NCBI GenBank assembly: GCA_048498995.1
Contig: JBEHWX010000055.1
Coordinates: 1-39,703 of the forward strand
Direction: 5' to 3'
Source: JBEHWX01 sp048498995
GTDB taxonomy: Bacteria; Bacteroidota; Ignavibacteria; OLB7
Length of the DNA: 39,703 bases
Positions 35,284 through 39,703 of the stretch are shown here, in pieces (the stretch's first letter is position 1; each line of letters starts with the position of its first letter). The notes under the pieces were generated by a model. The model saw only the letters and a program-made list of their open reading frames with translations, was not told the origin of the DNA and ran no database searches. The translations under genes and the position numbers were made by a program.

Positions 35284-37395
35284 GTGAAAAACAGGTCTTC
35301 GCTCCGCGCGCTCCTGCCGGCGCTGTCGCTCCTCGCGCTTGCCGCTCCGGCCGTCGCTCCGGCCGTCGCTTCGGCGCAATCCGGCGAGCAGCGCTACTTC
35401 CGGATCCAGTTTCGCGACAAGGGAACCCCCGCGCGCGTGCTCACCCCGGCCGATCCCCTCTACGCACAGGCCACCGCGCACCTGACGCCGCGAGCGCTCG
35501 CCCGCCGCGCCAAAGTGCTTCCGGCCGACAGCCTCGTCTCGACCGATGATCTGCCGATCCCGACCTCCTACCTCGACGGCGTCAGCGCCACCGGCGCCCG
35601 GATCGCCCAGAGCTCCCGCTGGCTCAACTCCGTCACGGTCCTGACCGACTCGGCTACCGCCCTTACCATTCAGAGCCTTCCCTACGTCCAGACCGTCGCC
35701 GTCATGCGGACGCGCCGGCCGGACTTCCCCCTCCCCCCGCACGGCAAGGTCGCCGCGCCGGGCTCCCTCGGAGCCGCCTCCGCGGCCATGGTGACCGGCT
35801 CCGGCTGCCTGGAAGGGCACTACGGCCAGGCACAGACGCAGAACCACGCCATCGGCATCGACCTCGCCAACCGCCGGGGATTCGCCGGCGAGGGAGTCTT
35901 CGTCGGCGTGCTCGACTCCGGCTTCGACTGGCGCAAGGTCGCCGCGCTGCGCGATGCCAGCATCGTTGCCGAGCACGACTTCGTCTTCAACGACGACTAC
36001 ACCGGCTCCGATCAGCCCGGCGAGCCCTCCAATCCGATCGATCCGGCCGGAGGCCACGGTACCCTCGTCACCAGCGTGATCGCCGGCTACCTGCCGGACA
36101 AGTTGATCGGCGGCGCCTCGAAGGTGACGCTCGCCCTGGCGCGCACCGAGGATGTGTTCCGCGAGGTGCACCTGGAGGAGGACAACTTCGTCGCCGGCCT
36201 GGAATGGCTGGAATCGCTCGGTGTCGACGTGACCAACACCTCGCTCGGCTACACGACGTTCGATTTCCCGGAAACCGGCTTCACCTACGACGAGCTCACC
36301 GGGCACACCGCGTTCGCCTCGCGCGGGCTGAACCACGCGGTGCGGCTCGGCATGGCCTGCGTGGTCGCCGCCGGCAACGAGGCGCTCTCCTACAACTACA
36401 TCGGGGTGCCGGCCGAGGCGGACTCCTCGATCGCGGTCGCGGCCGCCAATCTCGACGGCACCGTCACCTATTTCAGCAGCCGTGGCTTCTCCGATCACGC
36501 CGTGCTCAAGCCGGACGTGGCCGCGCTCGGCGTGGCCGTCTTCGGCGCCGACGCGCGCGACAGCAGCCGCCTCACCTCCGCGCAGGGAACGTCGCTCGCC
36601 TCCCCGCTGGTCACATCCGCGGCCGGCGTGCTTCTGTCGGCCGCGCCGGAGCTCTCGCCGTTCGAGCTGAAGGATCTGTTGAAACGGAGCGCGGCCCGCG
36701 CCGCCTCGCCGGATACCGCCGTCGGCTACGGCGTGATCAACGTGGCCCGCGCCCTCGACACGCTCAGCAGGCGGCGGCCGATCGTCGGCGTGCCGCAGAT
36801 CTACCTGACGCGCGATTCGATCCATGTCAACGCATGGTCGCAGTATCTCGGCGCCGGAGCCACCGGGAGCGCGCGCTACGTGGCGCTCAAGCTCACCAAC
36901 GCGGTCACCGGCGCGAGCTTCTTCCTGAACCCGGCGCAGCCGGTGAGCGGCATCGCCACCTGGAGCCTCGCGATGGATCCGGCCGCGCCGTCGTTCAAGC
37001 CGGGCGACAGCGTGATCGCGGAGTTCACCGCGCAGGCCGACGGCCGGCATCTCCGCGCCACGCGCGCCACGCTCACCCGGACTGTGGCCTCGCCGGCAAG
37101 CACGCTCTGCAACGACATCTCGATCCCGGAGCTTCCGCCGGCCTATCTGCTGCCGGTGCCGAGCGAGGGACGGATGACCTTCGGCTTCACGCTCGACGCA
37201 GTGTCGAACATCTCCCTGGTCGTGTACAACACGGCCGGCCAGGAGATCACCCGGCTGATCGACGACGTCCGGATGAATCCCGGCGTCTACGAAACGGTCT
37301 GGAACGGCGCCGGGGAGGCCGATGGCGCCTACTTCTTCTCCCTGACGATCGACGGGACGACCACCGTGCAAAAGGGGGTGCTGCTCCACAAGTGA
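35284..37395 (+). CDS. Secreted subtilisin-like serine protease (S8) with T9SS-type sorting tail
   Basis: The 703-residue protein starts at GTG 35284 with a signal peptide (cleavage near ASA-Q, residue 31-32), and a propeptide-like region follows. The S8 catalytic triad is visible as D211 (VLDSGFD), H258 (GGHGTLV) and S437 (GTSLASP), with N365 (AAGNEA) for the oxyanion hole. The last 75 residues or so (VPSEGRMTFGF, then YNTAGQEI, then DGAYFFSLTI and VQKGVLLHK) look like a T9SS type A sorting domain. No ATG or Shine-Dalgarno fits, so the GTG start is inferred from the signal peptide. It is divergent from the E1 gene. Confidence 0.88.
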   Translation: MKNRSSLRALLPALSLLALAAPAVAPAVASAQSGEQRYFRIQFRDKGTPARVLTPADPLYAQATAHLTPRALARRAKVLPADSLVSTDDLPIPTSYLDGVSATGARIAQSSRWLNSVTVLTDSATALTIQSLPYVQTVAVMRTRRPDFPLPPHGKVAAPGSLGAASAAMVTGSGCLEGHYGQAQTQNHAIGIDLANRRGFAGEGVFVGVLDSGFDWRKVAALRDASIVAEHDFVFNDDYTGSDQPGEPSNPIDPAGGHGTLVTSVIAGYLPDKLIGGASKVTLALARTEDVFREVHLEEDNFVAGLEWLESLGVDVTNTSLGYTTFDFPETGFTYDELTGHTAFASRGLNHAVRLGMACVVAAGNEALSYNYIGVPAEADSSIAVAAANLDGTVTYFSSRGFSDHAVLKPDVAALGVAVFGADARDSSRLTSAQGTSLASPLVTSAAGVLLSAAPELSPFELKDLLKRSAARAASPDTAVGYGVINVARALDTLSRRRPIVGVPQIYLTRDSIHVNAWSQYLGAGATGSARYVALKLTNAVTGASFFLNPAQPVSGIATWSLAMDPAAPSFKPGDSVIAEFTAQADGRHLRATRATLTRTVASPASTLCNDISIPELPPAYLLPVPSEGRMTFGFTLDAVSNISLVVYNTAGQEITRLIDDVRMNPGVYETVWNGAGEADGAYFFSLTIDGTTTVQKGVLLHK

Positions 37396-37480
37396 GCGCG
37401 TCCGCCGCGGCACCGGTTCCAATTCGGCGGGGCGCCCGGCGTCAACACCTGCGTCGTCAACGTCATCGTCGAGATTATCA

Positions 37481-39301
37481 ATGCCCCTTTCGACCCGCCT
37501 TGCCAGGCTGCGGGAGCTGCTGAAACCGCGCGGATCCATGGACGGACTCCGCTTCCTGTTCAGCTACCTGAAACCGTACCGCGGCCGCTTCGCCATCGCG
37601 CTCATCGCGCTTCTGCTCTCCTCCCTCTCCGGTCTGGCCTTTCCCGGCCTCACCGGCGGCCTCGTCGACGCCGTCAGCAAGCCGGGTGGCGGGCGCTTCG
37701 GCTCGCTCAACACGCTCACGCTCCTCCTGATCGGCGTGCTGGTGGCGCAGTCGGTGTTCAGCTATATCCGCACCTACTACCTGATGGACGTGACCGAGCG
37801 ATCGGTCGCGCGGCTGCGCCGCGATCTCTACGAGAAGATCCTGACGCTGCCGATGGGCTTCTTCCATCGCAACCGCGTGGGCGATCTCTCGAGCCGTCTG
37901 AGCGCGGATCTCGGCACTATCCAGGTCACCCTCACCAACACCCTCTCGGAGCTGATCCGCCAGTCGGTGATCATGATCGGCGGCATCGCGCTGGTGGCCT
38001 ACACATCCCCGCAGCTCACCTCGGTGATCCTGATCGCGATACCGATTCTGGTGCTGCTGGCGGTGATCTTCGGGCGCGCCATCCGGAGCTCGAGCAAGAA
38101 GGTGCAGGACCTGTACGCGCGGCTGAACACGGTGGTCGAGGAGACCTTCCAGGGAATCACGGTGGTCAAGGCGTTCACCGCGGAGGCGCGCGAGGGGGAG
38201 CGCTACGGCTCCGAGCTGACGACGCTGGTCGGGATAGCGTTGAAGGTGGCGCGGGCGCGCGGAGCGTTCGTCGCGTTCATCGTCTTCGTCCTCTTCGGCG
38301 GCATCGTCGGCGTGATCTGGTACGGCGGCAGGATGGTCCAGAACGGGACGCTGACGATCGGCGACCTGACGTCGTTCGTCCTCTACGCGCTCTTCGTCGG
38401 CGGCGCGATGGGGAGCTTCGCCGACCTGTACAGCGGGCTGCAGCGCGCGCTCGGCGCCAGCGAGCGGATCAGGGAGATCATGGCCGAGACATCCGAGGAG
38501 CTCGATCCCTCGGTGCCGGCGCCGAAGGTCGAGGGGCATCTGCGGCTGGCCGGGATCGGATTCGCCTACCCGTCGCGCTCGGACGTGGCCGTGCTGAGCG
38601 ATGTGTCGCTCGATATCCCGGCCGGTTCGAGCCTGGCGATCGTCGGCCCATCCGGCGCCGGCAAGTCGACGCTGGCCGGCCTGATCATGCGCTTTCACGA
38701 GCCGTCCTCCGGACGGATGACGATCGACGGGATCGACACCTCGGAGATTCCCCTGTCGGCTTATCGCTCGCTGATCGCGCTGGTGCCGCAGGACATCGTG
38801 CTCTTCGGCGGAACGATCGCCGAGAACATCGGCTACGGACGCCCCGGCGCGACCGATCAGGAGATCCGCGACGCGGCGCGGCTGGCCAACGCGCTCGACT
38901 TCATCGAGTCGTTCCCGGAGGGATTCGCGACGGTGGTCGGCGAGCGTGGCGTGCAGCTCTCCGGCGGCCAGCGTCAGCGCGTGGCCCTGGCGCGCGCGAT
39001 CATCAAGGACCCGACGATCCTGCTGCTCGACGAGGCCACCAGCTCGCTCGACTCGGAGTCGGAGCGGCTGGTGCAGGAGGCGCTGGAGCGGGTGATGCGC
39101 GGGCGGACCACCATCATCATCGCCCACCGGCTGAGCACGATCCGGAACGCGGATCGGATCGCGGTGGTGAGAAACGGCGTGATCGCCGAGCTCGGCGGCT
39201 ACGACGAGCTGATCGCCGCCGGAGGACTGTTCGCGCGGCTCGCCTCGGCGCAGAGCAGGGCTGGCGAGGATATCATCGACGAGCGGATGATGGCCGAGTG
39301 A
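37481..39301 (+). CDS. ABC exporter, MsbA/lipid-exporter type, fused membrane and ATPase domains
   Basis: The 606-residue half-transporter has six membrane helices (about 38-320) and an ATPase domain with Walker A GPSGAGKS (389-396), signature LSGGQ (493-497) and Walker B LLLDEA (D517, E518). FHRNRVGDLSSRLSAD and VKAFTAEARE are typical of the MsbA/multidrug group, which flips lipids or drugs outward as a homodimer. The intact glutamate after Walker B suggests an active ATPase. It follows the subtilase after 85 nt on the same strand, but no functional link is evident. Confidence 0.92.
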   Translation: MPLSTRLARLRELLKPRGSMDGLRFLFSYLKPYRGRFAIALIALLLSSLSGLAFPGLTGGLVDAVSKPGGGRFGSLNTLTLLLIGVLVAQSVFSYIRTYYLMDVTERSVARLRRDLYEKILTLPMGFFHRNRVGDLSSRLSADLGTIQVTLTNTLSELIRQSVIMIGGIALVAYTSPQLTSVILIAIPILVLLAVIFGRAIRSSSKKVQDLYARLNTVVEETFQGITVVKAFTAEAREGERYGSELTTLVGIALKVARARGAFVAFIVFVLFGGIVGVIWYGGRMVQNGTLTIGDLTSFVLYALFVGGAMGSFADLYSGLQRALGASERIREIMAETSEELDPSVPAPKVEGHLRLAGIGFAYPSRSDVAVLSDVSLDIPAGSSLAIVGPSGAGKSTLAGLIMRFHEPSSGRMTIDGIDTSEIPLSAYRSLIALVPQDIVLFGGTIAENIGYGRPGATDQEIRDAARLANALDFIESFPEGFATVVGERGVQLSGGQRQRVALARAIIKDPTILLLDEATSSLDSESERLVQEALERVMRGRTTIIIAHRLSTIRNADRIAVVRNGVIAELGGYDELIAAGGLFARLASAQSRAGEDIIDERMMAE

Positions 39302-39436
39302 CGCGGCTCGATCGCGCGTGGCGCATGGGTGGCGCGCGGTCCGTTGCCCTGTGTGGGCTCCCTCCCGTGGCGCGCGCCGGACGGCTCGCGCGCGGCTTCC
39401 GAGATCCGGGCGATGAGCGCGCGCGGGAGAATTCGT

Positions 39437-39467
39437 TTTCTCGGGATCGCCTGCGTGAGTAGATTAG
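39437..39467 (+). promoter_or_regulatory. Promoter of tRNA-Ser
   Basis: TTTC (39437-39440) is followed after 19 nt by TAGATTAG and CGG (39460-39470). It lies 50 nt before the tRNA and fits the spacing seen for the porin, ssb and E1 promoters. Confidence 0.5.
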
Positions 39468-39516
39468 CGGTCGCGCCTCTCCCTCCGATCGCATGGAGGT
39501 GAACGACGGGCCGCAT

Positions 39517-39598
39517 GGAGGGCTCGCATAATGGTAGTGCAGCGGTCTTGAAAACCGCCGGGCGCAAGCCTGTGGGGGTTCGAGTCCCTCGCCCTCCG
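39517..39598 (+). tRNA. tRNA-Ser(UGA)
   Basis: The 82-nt gene folds as a class II tRNA. The acceptor GGAGGGC (39517-39523) pairs with GCCCTCC (39591-39597), and the discriminator base is G, as in serine tRNAs. The anticodon stem GCGGT/ACCGC holds the loop CTTGAAA with anticodon TGA at 39549-39551. A long variable arm (GGGC-gcaa-GCCT) and a TTCGAGT T-loop complete the cloverleaf. The D-loop is short and the 3' CCA is not encoded. U-reading tRNAs like this are substrates of MiaA, which is encoded at 18622. Confidence 0.93.
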
Positions 39599-39618
39599 CT
39601 TACATATCCGCACTCTCC

Positions 39619-39657
39619 CGTGCCAGCGCGCATGCACGAACACGCGTCGCTGGCACG
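39619..39657 (+). terminator. Hairpin downstream of tRNA-Ser
   Basis: CGTGCCAGCG (39619-39628) and CGCTGGCACG (39648-39657) form a perfect 10-bp stem with a 19-nt loop, 20 nt after the tRNA. There is no T-run. It probably ends the tRNA transcript. Confidence 0.5.
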
Positions 39658-39703
39658 TCCATCTCGGAGCTGCCTCACCAGAGCAAGTCCCCGGATAGCC
39701 GGC

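Noticed and set aside
39199..39678. Minus-strand open frame of 159 codons over the end of the window
   Set aside because: It runs antisense through tRNA-Ser and gives the well-known false peptide motif (TPTGLRPAVFKTA). No ribosome-binding site or family.

Overview
The window is a high-GC bacterial chromosome segment. It carries about 25 protein genes, one tRNA gene, the end of an insertion sequence and three unrelated tandem-repeat fields. Several signs point to the Bacteroidota/Chlorobiota/Ignavibacteria/Kapabacteria side of the FCB group. Two secreted proteins end in domains like the type IX secretion (T9SS) sorting signal. Several genes are preceded by a TAnnTTTG-like -7 element with a TTTG-like element about 19-21 nt upstream, as in Bacteroidota. 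The 2-oxoacid dehydrogenase E1 is an alpha-beta fusion, and several genes have weak or no Shine-Dalgarno sequence. The phylum is an inference; no rRNA is present.

Layout. 1-98: right end of an IS30-like element. 130-1729: livG and livF, the ATPases of a branched-chain amino acid importer. 1784-3431: a DUF523 protein (minus) and a family-2 glycosyltransferase (plus). 3470-4214: a composite 60/90-nt repeat field and a 16-bp tandem array. 4610-8556 (minus): porin, imelysin-like lipoprotein and di-heme oxidoreductase, probably one iron-related surface operon. 8911-12492: dnaE. 12755-13969: aspartate-type aminotransferase, whose last codons run into a 75/77-nt tandem array reaching about 14650. 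14960-16585 (minus): MCE/MlaD protein and ssb. 16586-17315: non-coding, with a promoter and a foldable leader. 17316-18506: a membrane protein of unknown family with its own strong terminator.

18622-22162 (minus): phoH-cdaA-pcm-miaA, a tight operon joining a PhoH ATPase, c-di-AMP synthase, protein repair and tRNA modification. 22326-23517 (minus): a coiled-coil lipoprotein and a LysM protein. 23982-30111 (minus): a complete MacAB-TolC-like system of outer-membrane protein, adaptor, ATPase and two different permeases. 30463-32415: a T9SS-type secreted protein. 32524-32718: a small zinc-ribbon protein. 32958-35105: fused E1 dehydrogenase. 35284-37395: a secreted subtilase with a T9SS-type tail, divergent from E1. 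37481-39301: an MsbA-like ABC exporter. 39517-39598: tRNA-Ser(UGA).

The window is mostly housekeeping and cell-envelope genes. The least explained parts are the membrane protein at 17316 with its leader, the lipoprotein/LysM pair, the repeat fields (one supplies the stop codon of the aminotransferase and shares a 17-nt block with the livG start region), and the two genes that look leaderless.
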